DNA from: Slackia equolifaciens | Lineage (GTDB): Bacteria; Actinomycetota; Coriobacteriia; Coriobacteriales; Eggerthellaceae | Assembly: GCF_003725995.1 (NCBI RefSeq) | Contig: NZ_QIBX01000006.1 | Coordinates: 1 to 64,000 of the forward strand | Length of the DNA stretch: 64,000 nt | Reading direction: 5' to 3' | In this document: positions 43,829 to 53,143 of the stretch, piece by piece | How positions within the stretch are numbered: the first letter of the stretch is position 1 | Layout: the number at the start of each line of letters is the position of its first letter | Notes under the pieces: generated by a model | What the model was told of the DNA's origin: nothing | The model's database searches: none | The model's input: only the letters and a program-made list of their open reading frames with translations | Translations under genes and position numbers: made by a program

Positions 43829-44371
43829 TCACCTCACGTAGAAGATTTTGGACTTCGTCAGGTCGCCCGCAAGCGGCTGCGCGTTCAGCTCGACAATCGC
43901 ACGCGAGATTTCGCTCTGAGGATCGTCCAGGTCGCCGAAGATGCGCGCGCCGGTGAGGCAGGCCTCCACGCACGAGCACATCGGGGTGCCGTCGAGCGCG
44001 CCCACGGTGCACAGGCGGCACTTCTCGGCCACGCCGGTGACCTTGTTGTGCACGCGCACCTGATAGGGGCAGGCGGTCATGCAGTACTTGCAACCGATGC
44101 AGCGGCTCTCATCCACGCGCACGATGCCGCCCTCTTCGATATGCGTCGCGCCGGTGGGGCACACCTTGGCGCACGGGGCATCCTCGCAGTGCATGCACTG
44201 GATGGGCACGGTCTCGATGCCCACGACGGGCAGCTTGCCGGTTTCCTTCTCCTCGTAGCGGATGTAGTCGATATCGGCGGCTAGGCCGTTCTGACGCTGG
44301 CAGGCCGTACGGCACGCATAGCAGCCGATGCATTTGCGGGTGTTGATCAGCATTCCGTAGCGGGTCATCAT
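43829..44371 (-). CDS. 4Fe-4S ferredoxin subunit (DmsB/PhsB-like)
   Basis: Electron-transfer subunit with four cysteine groups in 180 residues: 'CIGCYACRTAC', 'CMHCEDAPCAKVC', 'CIGCKYCMTAC' and 'CRLC...CSCVEAC', enough for four [4Fe-4S] clusters, as in DmsB, PhsB and PsrB. It has no signal peptide and would be carried out by the Tat signal of its partner. Its start overlaps the stop of the catalytic subunit (ATGATGA). Confidence 0.9.
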   Translation of the reverse strand: MMTRYGMLINTRKCIGCYACRTACQRQNGLAADIDYIRYEEKETGKLPVVGIETVPIQCMHCEDAPCAKVCPTGATHIEEGGIVRVDESRCIGCKYCMTACPYQVRVHNKVTGVAEKCRLCTVGALDGTPMCSCVEACLTGARIFGDLDDPQSEISRAIVELNAQPLAGDLTKSKIFYVR

Positions 44372-46566
44372 GCACCTACCTTCTTAACCGTGACGATGGC
44401 TTCCTGCGTGCACGCCCCGCCGTATACGGGCTCGATGCCGAAGGGTACGAAGTCCATCTGGCGCAGGCCCACGCCGTATGCCGTGCGCTGGTCGGGCGAC
44501 GAGCATCCGTAGTGGCTGGGTAGGTAGATGGACGTGGGCTCGATGCGCTGGGTCACATGCATGCGGGTCGTGCCGGTGAACTCGCTGGAGGAAACCTCCA
44601 CCTCGTCGTTCTCCTCGATACCCATCTGCGCCGCCACGTCGGCGTTCATCCAGATGCGGTCGAGGCCGTACTTCTTGGTGATTTCCATCAGCGGCTCGAT
44701 GTTGGCGGTCTGGGTGTGCGTGTGGATGGCCTGCTTGCCGCCGATCAGGCGGAACTCGCCGTCGCCGGGCGTCACGCGCGGCTCAAGCCACTCGGGGGAG
44801 GCGGGCAAACCCGCCGCTGCGCAGGCATCGCTCGTGAACTGGATCTTGCCGGTGGGGGTGGCCCACTCGGTCTTGGGGCCGTAGACCACCTTGATGTCGG
44901 GGAAGGTGATGGTGCCCTTCTCCTGCAGCTCAGCCAGGCTGATACCCAGCGTCTGCAGCTGCGCGTCGGCCAGCTCGTCGATAGTGAAGTTGAAGTACTC
45001 ACCCACGCCGCACGCCTCGGCCAGACCGGAGAAGATCTCGTCGACGGGCTTGGTGCTGGGATGCACCTTCTCGATTACGCGGTCGCGCAGGCTCACCACG
45101 GGCACCTTGCCGCCCACGAACTCAGGCACTTCCAGGCGCTCGAGGTAGCTGGTGTCGGGCAGCACGTAGTCGGCGCACATGCAGGTCTCGCTCATCTGCA
45201 CGTCGATGGCGACCACCAGGTCCATGGCGTCGAAGCATTCGGCCAGGTGTGCCGGGTTGGAGTAGCCGGCGGCCATGTTGGACTGGTAGGTGATCATCGC
45301 GCGCATCTTACCGTCGAGGGCGGCTTCGGCTGCAGCGAGGCAGGTGCCCATGCTGGCGGCTGCGAGCGGGTACTCGTCAGAACCCACCTTCTTGCCCTCG
45401 ACCGCGGGAGGCGCGGGGAACTTCTGCGGATCGAGCGGGCCAGCAGCGGCGCCGCCGTAGAAGATGGCTCCGCCCTTTTCGCCCCAGCAGCCGAGCAGCG
45501 TGTTGAACAGGCAGATCGCGCGGCCGGTTTCGCCGGAGTTCTGGTAAGCGCAGCCGAATGCCGCGCGCCAGCTCTGCTCGATGGACGAAGCGGGGGCCGC
45601 CTCCCAGAGCTCGTTGGCCAGGCGCGTGATGGTGTCGGCCGGGATGCCGGTGATGCCCTCGGCCCATTCGGGCGTGTACTGGGGCAGCTTGGCGAACCAA
45701 TCCTCATAGCCGATGGCGTTGGCCTCGACGTACTCCTTGGCGTAGGTGCCCTGGCTCACCAGGACGTTCGCCATCGCGAGCACGAGCGCGAGATCGGTGC
45801 CGGGCTTGATGGGCACCCACTCGTCGGCGAAGTGGATGGAGTTGTTGCAGCGCGGGTCCACGATGACCACATGGCAGCCGTTGTCGTGGCCCTTCATCAT
45901 CGCATGCACCGAGGAAGGACGAATGCCGTCGGCGTAGGAGCGGCCGATGAACAGCACCATCTTGGCGTTCTCGATGTCGCTCGAGTAGTCGCCGGCGCCG
46001 ATGGCCTGCATGAAGCCGCTGGTCTTGGACAGGTTGCAGGAAGCGCCGTGCGTGTACACGTTGGGACTGCCCAGGGCGGTCATGAAGCGCGGGCAGTAGA
46101 AGCTGCCGGACGGGCGCGGGTCGTGGACGAGCGAGATGGCCTCGGGGCCGGACTCGTCGATGATGGCGGTGAGCTTTTCGCCGATCTCTTGGAAGGCCTG
46201 CTCCCAGCTGATGGCCTCGAACTCGCCGGCTTCGTTCTTCTTGAGCGGATCGGTCAGGCGATCCTCGGAATAGGCGATGGCGGCGTAGCCGTAGCCGCGG
46301 GCGCACAGGGTGCCCTCGCAGTACGGATGGTCAGGGTCGCCGATCATCTTGCCCAGACGGCCGTCGGTCACGTATCCCGTGAATCCGCATTTGGACGAAC
46401 AGGAGTTGCACAGCGAGTGCGCGGTGGTTTCCTGGCCGCCTCCCGCCTCGTCGGCGTGCGCCTGCTCCCAGGCGTTGAAGCTTACAAAGCCGCCCCCTGC
46501 GGCAAGCGCCGCGGCGGCACCGCTGCGGGCCAGAAAGCTTCGCCTGGTTATTGCGTGCTTCGACAT
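44368..46566 (-). CDS. Tat-exported molybdopterin oxidoreductase, catalytic subunit
   Basis: DMSO reductase-family enzyme of 732 residues. Twin-arginine signal 'TRRSFLARSGAAAAL' (RR 8-9); [4Fe-4S] ligands C53, C56, C60, C88; the probable molybdenum ligand is C177 in 'YTHGASCNLSKTSG', as in Psr/Phs-type rather than Ser-ligated DMSO reductases. The C-terminal Molydop_binding domain includes 'LPSHYGCSSPDQRTAYGVG'. With FeS and NrfD partners it forms a three-subunit outward-facing reductase. The substrate may be a sulfur compound or an organic acceptor; context does not decide. Confidence 0.9.
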   Translation of the reverse strand: MSKHAITRRSFLARSGAAAALAAGGGFVSFNAWEQAHADEAGGGQETTAHSLCNSCSSKCGFTGYVTDGRLGKMIGDPDHPYCEGTLCARGYGYAAIAYSEDRLTDPLKKNEAGEFEAISWEQAFQEIGEKLTAIIDESGPEAISLVHDPRPSGSFYCPRFMTALGSPNVYTHGASCNLSKTSGFMQAIGAGDYSSDIENAKMVLFIGRSYADGIRPSSVHAMMKGHDNGCHVVIVDPRCNNSIHFADEWVPIKPGTDLALVLAMANVLVSQGTYAKEYVEANAIGYEDWFAKLPQYTPEWAEGITGIPADTITRLANELWEAAPASSIEQSWRAAFGCAYQNSGETGRAICLFNTLLGCWGEKGGAIFYGGAAAGPLDPQKFPAPPAVEGKKVGSDEYPLAAASMGTCLAAAEAALDGKMRAMITYQSNMAAGYSNPAHLAECFDAMDLVVAIDVQMSETCMCADYVLPDTSYLERLEVPEFVGGKVPVVSLRDRVIEKVHPSTKPVDEIFSGLAEACGVGEYFNFTIDELADAQLQTLGISLAELQEKGTITFPDIKVVYGPKTEWATPTGKIQFTSDACAAAGLPASPEWLEPRVTPGDGEFRLIGGKQAIHTHTQTANIEPLMEITKKYGLDRIWMNADVAAQMGIEENDEVEVSSSEFTGTTRMHVTQRIEPTSIYLPSHYGCSSPDQRTAYGVGLRQMDFVPFGIEPVYGGACTQEAIVTVKKVGA

Positions 46567-46733
46567 GGTATCCCCCTTCTTGGTTACTCGTCGGTCAAGC
46601 CAAGGTGAAAAAGCGCAGCGCTTGGTCGTGTGCTTGATTCCAAAAGTGTCCCGCGTTGCGTGAAGCGCGCGGTGTGCCGGTGCGATTCGGCTTTCTGCCG
46701 CGAGTGGTGCGTCCTCGGGCCTCGCGGCCGGCG

Positions 46734-47423
46734 TTACGCCGATGCGGCTGAGGCGCTGGCCAGAGCCTCCTGGCGGGCGCGGATGCCGATAAGCGCATCG
46801 ACGAGCGCCAGATAGAACAGCCCCTCGTCGCCTAGCGCCATCAGTTTCGTGCGATACGATCCGAGCCAGGCGAGGCGCTCGATGCAGAAGGTCTGCGCTT
46901 CGGCGGCCATCCCCGCCTCCAGCATCGTGGCGATGAGGTCGAGCTCGATGGCCAGGTGGTCGGGCGTGGAGGCGAACTCATCGGGAATCGCGATGCCCAT
47001 GGAGCGCATGAGGTCGCGCATGTAGAGGGCGGAATCTCCCAGGTAGAGCCCCGTGCGGCCCGCGAACGGCCCGTCGCCCGGCTTGCTCCACGCGGTGTAG
47101 AGCGACTCCACGGGCACCGTCGATTGGGGCAAGCCGCCCGTGAAATGCCGGGCAGAAAACGACGTTTTCTCATCGTGGGTAGGTGGGGTGAACAGGGCGC
47201 GCACTTCCGTTTCGGCGAGAAAGTCGGAGAGGGGCTCGCCGCGGCGCGCGCGTCCTATAGGGGGAAGCGTTGCGCCCAGAGGCCTCTCGTCCTGAAGGAG
47301 GCTGCGGGCGCCGGAGAGGAAATCGGACCACGAGGCATCGGCGCGGATGGCGTTCCATTCGTCGCGCTCGACCGGGGCGAAGCAGCATGCGAACGTCGCG
47401 AACGTCATGGCATCGTTCATCAT
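46734..47423 (-). CDS. TorD/DmsD-family molybdoenzyme chaperone
   Basis: All-helical cytosolic chaperone of 229 residues that binds the Tat signal and helps cofactor insertion before export. 'VESLYTAWSKP' and 'PDHLAIELDLIATMLEAG' match TorD-family motifs. ATG 47423 follows AAGGGGG with 5 nt spacing; an in-frame ATG 18 nt upstream is weaker. It is first in the operon ahead of the molybdo-subunit, separated by 167 bp, and divergent from a LuxR regulator gene. Confidence 0.87.
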   Translation of the reverse strand: MMNDAMTFATFACCFAPVERDEWNAIRADASWSDFLSGARSLLQDERPLGATLPPIGRARRGEPLSDFLAETEVRALFTPPTHDEKTSFSARHFTGGLPQSTVPVESLYTAWSKPGDGPFAGRTGLYLGDSALYMRDLMRSMGIAIPDEFASTPDHLAIELDLIATMLEAGMAAEAQTFCIERLAWLGSYRTKLMALGDEGLFYLALVDALIGIRARQEALASASAASA

Positions 47424-47687
47424 CGTGACCCCCTTTGGCATCTGTTAATCCCTTTGATACCGCGAGTATGGCGCATGACGCGTGGTCGTCTGTCCTCTCC
47501 TTGGGATGAATTTTTCCCATAAAATCCCAGGTCGGAAATGTCATCTCCTCTTTCATCTCAAACAGATGACACGATATGCGAGGCATGCGCTATCATTAAC
47601 AAGCTTTATTTCGCGCACGATGGGACATCGGCGGCGCTTAGGTGCCGGCGAGTGCGTGCGCAGTGTTTTTTCAGAGGGGGCGTCCTG

Positions 47688-49400
47688 ATGGGCGAAGGGG
47701 CTATGCGCATCGCGGAAACATTTCGGCAGTATTCCTCGCTTGCTCCGGGAATCGTAGGTCTCGCGTGCGCTCGCACCGGCATTGTGGTTTCGGCGGCGGG
47801 CAGCTATCTCAACACCGACGAAGGCGTATTCACCGACGGCGCGATGGCGCTGGTGTTCGTGTTCTTTTTCGCGATGGCAGCGGTTCTGTTCAAAACGCGT
47901 TTCGTGTTTCAGAAGCGTTTGATTAATGTGATTGCGCATGTGGCGGTGGCGCTCGAATTCGCGGGCGTGTTGATCATGGGCATGCTTCGCGCAACGGGCA
48001 ATTGCACGTTCCCTTCGCGGTTTACGCTTTCCGCGCTTGTGAGCGCGGCTGGCATGGTGGCAATCGCCTATTGGCTGCGTCGGGCACGCGGTGCGAGTAT
48101 GTCCACCGCGGCGGTGCTCGTGTTCTCGGCGATTTTCCTGAGCGAGGTCGCCGTATTCGCGACAGTGTTCCTTCCCGATGGGGTGCGCTGTCTTGCCGTG
48201 GCGCCTCTGGTGATAGCCCAGATTGGCTGCATCCACTGGGCGCGGCATCGGGGCAACGCCTCGGATCTTCCCACGCCCACGCGCGCAGACGACTATTTCG
48301 CCGTCATGACGACAGGCGCTACCAACCGCCGCTTTCTTGCTGCGTGCGTCGTGGGCATCGTCGCCGTTTCGCTGGTTATCGGCTTTTTGCGCGGGTTCCC
48401 CGACGGCAATCCGGTGCCGTTTTGCATGCCCACGCGCATCGCGTGCTTCCTGCTGACCGAAGCGGCGTGCGTGGCGTTCGTCGTTGCGACGCTGCGCCAG
48501 CGCACGCGCGTCATGACGGTGGGCATCTGGGTGGTCATGCAGTTTTTGGCGGCGTTCACGTTGGTGCTGTACACGGCGTTTCCGGGGCATCTGGATGTGG
48601 GCGCCATCACGGCGACGCTGCTCAATACGCTCATGGGCGCGTTCGCGTATTACATCGTGCTCGCGTTCATGTCGTCGGGTTGGCGCGATCCGTTCTATTA
48701 CGCCATCACCATTTGGGGCACGTGGGTGTTCTCGCGAGCAATCGGCCGGTTCGTCCTGCTCAACGTGATGCCCATGGGGCACAGCCATTTCACGGGTACG
48801 GTCATTAGCCTGATGCTGCTGGTGGCCACGCAGGTGGTGTTCATCAAGCTTATCGAGGTTGCAGAATTCGCGGTGCGCTACGGCGGTGCTAATTCCATTG
48901 CTGGCGGTCGTCGCGGATCTTTGCTGGCAGGGGGTGCGGCTCTCGCCGCCAACGGCGATGCCGTGGACGAAAGCGCTGCGAATAACGCAGGTGAACCTCT
49001 GAATGCTGTGGCGGTTCCCGGCCACGATGGCAATGCTGCTGGTGTGACGTGGGAGGATGCCACGCGTCACGAAACGCAATGGACGGGCGATATGAATGCG
49101 CCGAAGCCCAGTAGGCTGGAGCGTCTGCTGGGTCTTGATAATGATTCGGCCGTCGCCGACGTGCAGAGCGCCGTCATGCGCCATCATGCGCAGAGGATGG
49201 GCGAGCAGTTCCTGCTGTCCGAGCGCGAGGTTGAGGTGCTGGCGTTGTACGCGTCCGGTATGACGCAGAAACGCGTGGCCGAAGAGCTGCATATTTCGCA
49301 GACCACGGCGCATACCCACATCGGCCGCATCTACACCAAGACGGGGCTGCATTCGCGTCAGGAGATCCTCGACTACTTCAAGCAGTACGCCGACGCGTGA
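47688..49400 (+). CDS. Membrane LuxR-family transcriptional regulator
   Basis: A 570-residue protein: about twelve membrane helices, a ~100-residue low-complexity cytosolic linker, then a LuxR helix-turn-helix ('FLLSEREVEVLALYASGMTQ', then 'SQTTAHTHIGRIYTKTGLHS'). ATG 47688 is preferred (AGAGGGGG upstream); the frame is open back to 47538 but that part has no membrane or family features. It is divergent from the TorD-molybdoenzyme operon, so it is the likely regulator. The 264-bp shared spacer contains GACCTGGGATTTT (minus strand, 47533-47521). Confidence 0.83.
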   Translation: MGEGAMRIAETFRQYSSLAPGIVGLACARTGIVVSAAGSYLNTDEGVFTDGAMALVFVFFFAMAAVLFKTRFVFQKRLINVIAHVAVALEFAGVLIMGMLRATGNCTFPSRFTLSALVSAAGMVAIAYWLRRARGASMSTAAVLVFSAIFLSEVAVFATVFLPDGVRCLAVAPLVIAQIGCIHWARHRGNASDLPTPTRADDYFAVMTTGATNRRFLAACVVGIVAVSLVIGFLRGFPDGNPVPFCMPTRIACFLLTEAACVAFVVATLRQRTRVMTVGIWVVMQFLAAFTLVLYTAFPGHLDVGAITATLLNTLMGAFAYYIVLAFMSSGWRDPFYYAITIWGTWVFSRAIGRFVLLNVMPMGHSHFTGTVISLMLLVATQVVFIKLIEVAEFAVRYGGANSIAGGRRGSLLAGGAALAANGDAVDESAANNAGEPLNAVAVPGHDGNAAGVTWEDATRHETQWTGDMNAPKPSRLERLLGLDNDSAVADVQSAVMRHHAQRMGEQFLLSEREVEVLALYASGMTQKRVAEELHISQTTAHTHIGRIYTKTGLHSRQEILDYFKQYADA

Positions 49401-49460
49401 GGCTCATGATTGCTGTCTGCGGATGTGTTCGTAGCAGTTTTTCGAAGTACGTGAAACGGA

Positions 49461-50201
49461 TTACATACTCTCTTTTTCTGCCAAGATTCCCAGGCGTCTG
49501 AGTTCAGTGATCCATAGGGCGGCGATTTGTGCATGGCCTTGTTTGTTGGGATGCAGGTCGTCTTCGACGTCGTAGGCGGGACCACCTGCGGCTGCGGCAA
49601 GGTCAGCGACATCCGCTCCGCATTCGGCGGCCACAAAGCGGATGCGTTCGTTGAATTCATCAAGAGGGGTCAGATATGACCACTTCTCGTCGAATGACCA
49701 GGTGGGGTCAAACGCCTTGCGAGGTTTAAGCACGGTGCCGCACACGATGTGAGCGCTAGGGTAGTTCGCCTGCATACGACGGAGCATGGTGGCGTAGGCC
49801 TCGCGGAACGTGGGCTCTTCGGGCGATTCGGCATAATTTCGGTCGCACGGCACCGCGAACCCGAAATCGTTCACGCCGATATACACCAGAATGATATCGG
49901 GGCTGATGGTTGCTGCGGCGTCCGGATTGGACGGCGCTCCGCAGGCGGTCTTTCCCAATGCGCTCGTGCGATCGATGCCGCTTGCGCAGGGGAATTCCTC
50001 GCCCGTCACTTGGCTTCCCGAGTAAGAGTTGTTCACTAGCAGCTGAGCGTCCAGCGCCTCGATTACCTGCATCCACCAGGTGTCGCGCACCGATTCCAGA
50101 TTGTTGATTGCCCGCTTCTCGGCGGTGTAGTACAACTCGTGCCCTTCGGGGATGAATCCTTCGTAAGTGGAGATCGAATCGCCCATGATGGATATGTTCA
50201 C
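49461..50201 (-). CDS. SGNH/GDSL hydrolase
   Basis: Serine esterase or lipase-like hydrolase of 246 residues with no signal peptide, so cytosolic. Block I 'GDSIS' places the nucleophile at S9, 'GVND' is block III, and 'DDLHPNKQGH' supplies the catalytic Asp-x-x-His. Block II Gly is probably in 'NNSYSGSQVTG'. Substrate unknown: acetyl esters on sugars or lipids are common for the family. Single gene, in opposite orientation to its neighbours. Confidence 0.85.
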   Translation of the reverse strand: MNISIMGDSISTYEGFIPEGHELYYTAEKRAINNLESVRDTWWMQVIEALDAQLLVNNSYSGSQVTGEEFPCASGIDRTSALGKTACGAPSNPDAAATISPDIILVYIGVNDFGFAVPCDRNYAESPEEPTFREAYATMLRRMQANYPSAHIVCGTVLKPRKAFDPTWSFDEKWSYLTPLDEFNERIRFVAAECGADVADLAAAAGGPAYDVEDDLHPNKQGHAQIAALWITELRRLGILAEKESM

Positions 50202-50471
50202 GCTGGTTCCTTACGTCGGCATACAGACATCACCGCTCATTGTGCCATGTTGGTGCACTATTTCGCGGGCGAAAACGTGAATGACGCCATTGTCAAAGGA
50301 AATAAGTTCGCGCAACCTCATGGTATCGTCTGGGTGACATCACATAAAAGTGCTTTGCGGTTGCTGTGGCACAACGCTTCGTTGCTGGACCTTTTACGAT
50401 TGGCGTACGGGCGCGCTGCCGATATGCGCGAGCAAAGTGGCTCAATCGGTCGCTCGGCATCTGATTTGCGA

Positions 50472-50499
50472 TGACTTTATTGTGAAGTCACTTTATAAT
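50472..50499 (+). promoter_or_regulatory. hicAB promoter with inverted-repeat operator
   Basis: TGACTT-tattgtg-AAGTCA (50472-50490) lies just upstream of a perfect TATAAT (50494-50499), so a bound HicB would block the promoter. Upstream, 50202-50471 contains no recognisable gene. Confidence 0.65.
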
Positions 50500-50515
50500 G
50501 GAGGCATGAACCGCG

Positions 50516-50689
50516 ATGACCTCAAGGCGAGATGTGGTGAAATACTTTAAAGATAGGGGCTTCTGGTCTGTGGGAGGAACCAAGCACGAGAAGTTTACTA
50601 ATGGGAGCGTCACCATTCTGATTAAGCGCCATAGGGAAATCGAGGACGAGGTGTTTTATCGCCTGAAAAAGCAAGCAGGTCTTAAATGA
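50516..50689 (+). CDS. hicA: HicA-family mRNA interferase toxin
   Basis: A 57-residue protein. 'RDVVKYFKDRGFWSVGGTKH' carries the double-stranded RNA-binding-like fold start and the catalytic His of 'GGTKHEKF', and it ends 'LKKQAGLK', as HicA does. GGAGG lies 11 nt before ATG 50516. A second ATG at 50506 in another frame gives only 14 codons. The loop residues ('ILIKRHREIEDE') diverge from the usual 'PRHGNKEI', so activity is not certain. The antitoxin gene follows 30 nt downstream. Confidence 0.78.
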   Translation: MTSRRDVVKYFKDRGFWSVGGTKHEKFTNGSVTILIKRHREIEDEVFYRLKKQAGLK

Positions 50690-50719
50690 GCATCGGCAAC
50701 GTAAGGAACGGGGGCCGTT

Positions 50720-51166
50720 ATGCAACGTACCTATGAATTCGAACTGTGGCGCGGGGAACGACAGTGGATCATTGCATCGTTTGATCTTCCAGAAGCCATA
50801 ACGCAGGGCGAAGACGTCCAAGACGCATGCGAATCAGCGGCGGATGTGCTGCGCGAGGTGTCGCGTGATGCGATGATGCGCGGCATGTCGTTGCCCTCTC
50901 CCACATTTGAGAACGAGCCGCGCAATGGCGGAATTCGCGTTATCGTATCGGTGGAAATTGGTCTGGACGAGGTGGCAAAAGTTTCCGCCACTGAGGCGGC
51001 TCGGTTGCTCGGGGTCTCGCGGAGCAGAGTGACCGCCATGATTGCGAGCCGCCATTTGGATGGATGGCGCGAAGGGCGCAACACGTGGGTGACGTGCGCG
51101 AGTATTGAAGCGCGTCTGGCTGACGCTCCGACTCCGGGTCGTCCAAGGAAAGAGGAAATGGCGTAA
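50720..51166 (+). CDS. hicB: HicB-family antitoxin with helix-turn-helix
   Basis: Antitoxin of 148 residues. The N-terminal HicB fold includes 'WIIASFDLPEAITQGEDVQD', and a C-terminal DNA-binding part 'VSATEAARLLGVSRSRVTAM' resembles excisionase/MerR-type helix-turn-helix rather than the more common ribbon-helix-helix. It should bind HicA and repress the promoter at 50.48 kb. A hairpin terminator follows at once. AAGGAACGGGGG precedes ATG 50720. Confidence 0.82.
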   Translation: MQRTYEFELWRGERQWIIASFDLPEAITQGEDVQDACESAADVLREVSRDAMMRGMSLPSPTFENEPRNGGIRVIVSVEIGLDEVAKVSATEAARLLGVSRSRVTAMIASRHLDGWREGRNTWVTCASIEARLADAPTPGRPRKEEMA

Positions 51167-51169
51167 AAA

Positions 51170-51189
51170 GAGGGAGCCGAAGCTCCCTC
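51170..51189. terminator. Hairpin between hicB and SNF transporter
   Basis: GAGGGAGC-CGAA-GCTCCCTC, with an A-run before it (T-run for the minus strand). Likely two-way terminator for convergent genes. Confidence 0.8.
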
Positions 51190-51246
51190 GTTCATGCTTG
51201 GATGTGGGCCAGCTTCCTGGCGTTCTGGATGTTTGCTTCGATGGCG

Positions 51247-52677
51247 TTACGCCAGTCCCAGCCAAATTTGGAACTTAGGCAGGTATCCCATCACGAAGAT
51301 GACCACCATCAGCACGGGGATGCAGTACTTGATCCACACGTAGCTCCACGAGGCGAACTTCATTCCCTTGCCGGCATCGGCCTCGTTGATGAAGTTCTTC
51401 CAGCCCCAGCCGTAGCGGCTCGTGCAGAAGATCACGTAGAACAGGCCACCCAGCGGCAGGATGTTGTTGGACACGATGAAGTCCTCGAGGCTCTGGATGT
51501 CGCCGATGCCCGGCACCTGGAAGCCCGACCACAGGTTGAAGCCCAGGATGCAGGGGATGGACAGCACGATGATGCCTACGGCGTTGATGGCAACGGCGCG
51601 GCGGCGCGACACGTTCCACTGGTCCATGGTGAACGCGATGATGTTCTCGAACACGCCGATGACGGTGGACAGCGCCGCGAAGCTCATGAATACGAAGAAC
51701 AGCGCACCCCAAAGCTGGCCCAGCCACATCTGGTTGAACACGCTGGGCAGCGTGACAAACACCAGGTTGGGGCCGGAATCGGGGTTCACGCCAAAGGCGA
51801 AGCACGCGGGGAAGATGATGAGGCCCGCAAGCAGCGAAATCATGGTGGAAAGCCCTGCCACGCTCACGGCCTCGCCGGTCAGGCGACGGTCGCGGTCGAT
51901 GTAACTGCCGAAGATGGCCATGCCGGACGCGCCGATAGACAAGGTGAAGAATGCCTGGCCCATGGCGGCGTACACCGCATCGCCGAAGCCGTTCTCGATC
52001 ATCTTGCCGAAGTCGGGCATCAGGTAGAACCTCAGGCCCTCGCCAGAGCCGGGAAGTAGCACGGAATTGACCGCCAGGATAACGATCGCCACGAACAGGC
52101 ATGCCATCATCACGCTGGTGATGCGCTCCACGCCTTTCTGCAGGCCCATGCCGCAGATGCCGAAGCCAATGACGCAGATGAGCAGCATCCAGAGGAACAT
52201 CTGCAGCGGATCGGCCTGCATGGCGGCGAACACCTCGCCGGTGGCGTCGGGCGCCACGCCGTTGAGCTCGCCGGCGGCGGTCTTGAACGCGTAGGCCACC
52301 ATCCAGCCGGCCACGGTGGTGTAGAACATCATGAGGATATAGTTGCCCGCGAACGCGAACCACTTATACCAGTGCCACTTGGTGCCTTTGGGTTCCAGGA
52401 TGTCGAAGCTGCGCGCACAGCTTTTCTGGCTGGCGCGGCCGACGGCAAACTCCATGACCAGGATGGGCAAGCCCAGGATGGCCAAAAACACCAAGTACAA
52501 CAGCACGAATGCCGCACCGCCGTACTCGCCGGTCACATAGGGGAAACGCCACACGTTGCCCAGGCCGATGGCGCAGCCTGCGGAAATAAGGATGAACCCG
52601 ATGCGCGAGGCGAACTTCTCGCGCGGCTGGCCAGCGCCGCCTTGCGTAGCGGGGGAGGAATTGTCGCTCATGTCCAT
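51247..52677 (-). CDS. Sodium-dependent SNF-family transporter
   Basis: Neurotransmitter:sodium symporter (LeuT-like) of 476 residues with 11-12 helices. 'GCAIGLGNVWRFPYV' in helix 1 forms the sodium and substrate site, and 'FFTLSIGASGMAIFGSYI' is helix 6. Bacterial members take up amino acids such as Leu, Trp or Tyr with Na+. It lies alone, opposite to the ACT-domain gene. An 11-bp inverted repeat (CTTTCCGGCTT, 52718-52728, with 52764-52774) lies in its upstream region. Confidence 0.92.
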   Translation of the reverse strand: MDMSDNSSPATQGGAGQPREKFASRIGFILISAGCAIGLGNVWRFPYVTGEYGGAAFVLLYLVFLAILGLPILVMEFAVGRASQKSCARSFDILEPKGTKWHWYKWFAFAGNYILMMFYTTVAGWMVAYAFKTAAGELNGVAPDATGEVFAAMQADPLQMFLWMLLICVIGFGICGMGLQKGVERITSVMMACLFVAIVILAVNSVLLPGSGEGLRFYLMPDFGKMIENGFGDAVYAAMGQAFFTLSIGASGMAIFGSYIDRDRRLTGEAVSVAGLSTMISLLAGLIIFPACFAFGVNPDSGPNLVFVTLPSVFNQMWLGQLWGALFFVFMSFAALSTVIGVFENIIAFTMDQWNVSRRRAVAINAVGIIVLSIPCILGFNLWSGFQVPGIGDIQSLEDFIVSNNILPLGGLFYVIFCTSRYGWGWKNFINEADAGKGMKFASWSYVWIKYCIPVLMVVIFVMGYLPKFQIWLGLA

Positions 52678-52870
52678 AACTCCAGAAACTCTTATTGCTG
52701 ACGTTCAAGCGAATCGTCTTTCCGGCTTCTGCTCCGGTTTGGCGTTGCGCCATGCACAAGCGCAAGCCGGAAAGGCGGCACAAACGACACATTATAGGTC
52801 ATTCGCCGCGTTTTCGCGCCGCTATGCTAGACTAAAGCGGTTTCAATTCCTCGTTAACAAGGAGCGTCGC

Positions 52871-53143
52871 ATGGATAAAGCGATCATCACCGTGGTCGGG
52901 CAGGACACCGTAGGCATCATTGCACGCGTGTGCACGTATCTCGCCGACCACAAGGTCAACGTGCTCGATATCTCGCAGACCATCATCGATGGGTTCTTCA
53001 ACATGATGATGATTGTGGACGTTGCGGCGGCCGACAAGGATTTCGACGCCGTGGTGGAAGATCTCGAGCAGCTTGGCGACCAGATTGGCGTACGCATTCG
53101 CTGCCAGAAGTCTGAAATATTCGAAAAGATGCATCGCATTTAG
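52871..53143 (+). CDS. ACT-domain protein, UPF0237 family
   Basis: A 90-residue single ACT domain: '[20 protein letters not shown]' then '[20 protein letters not shown]'. ACT domains bind amino acids and regulate partners. It is almost always found beside UPF0210 (DUF711), as here. AAGGAGCG precedes ATG 52871; longer upstream reading frame is not family-like. A 150-bp inverted-repeat element now separates it from its partner, starting at the last base of the stop codon. Confidence 0.92.
   Translation: MDKAIITVVGQDTVGIIARVCTYLADHKVNVLDISQTIIDGFFNMMMIVDVAAADKDFDAVVEDLEQLGDQIGVRIRCQKSEIFEKMHRI

Noticed and set aside
47462-47575. Fourth full copy of the TGACCTGGG inverted-repeat family
   Set aside because: The core matches (GACCTGGGATTTT), but the arms are short and imperfect and the arm-to-core distance is different; mentioned only as a possible relic.
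50202-50471. Gene encoding a ~75-residue protein upstream of hicA
   Set aside because: Open frame exists from ATG 50247, but there is no ribosome site and no recognisable family; it runs into the hic operator.
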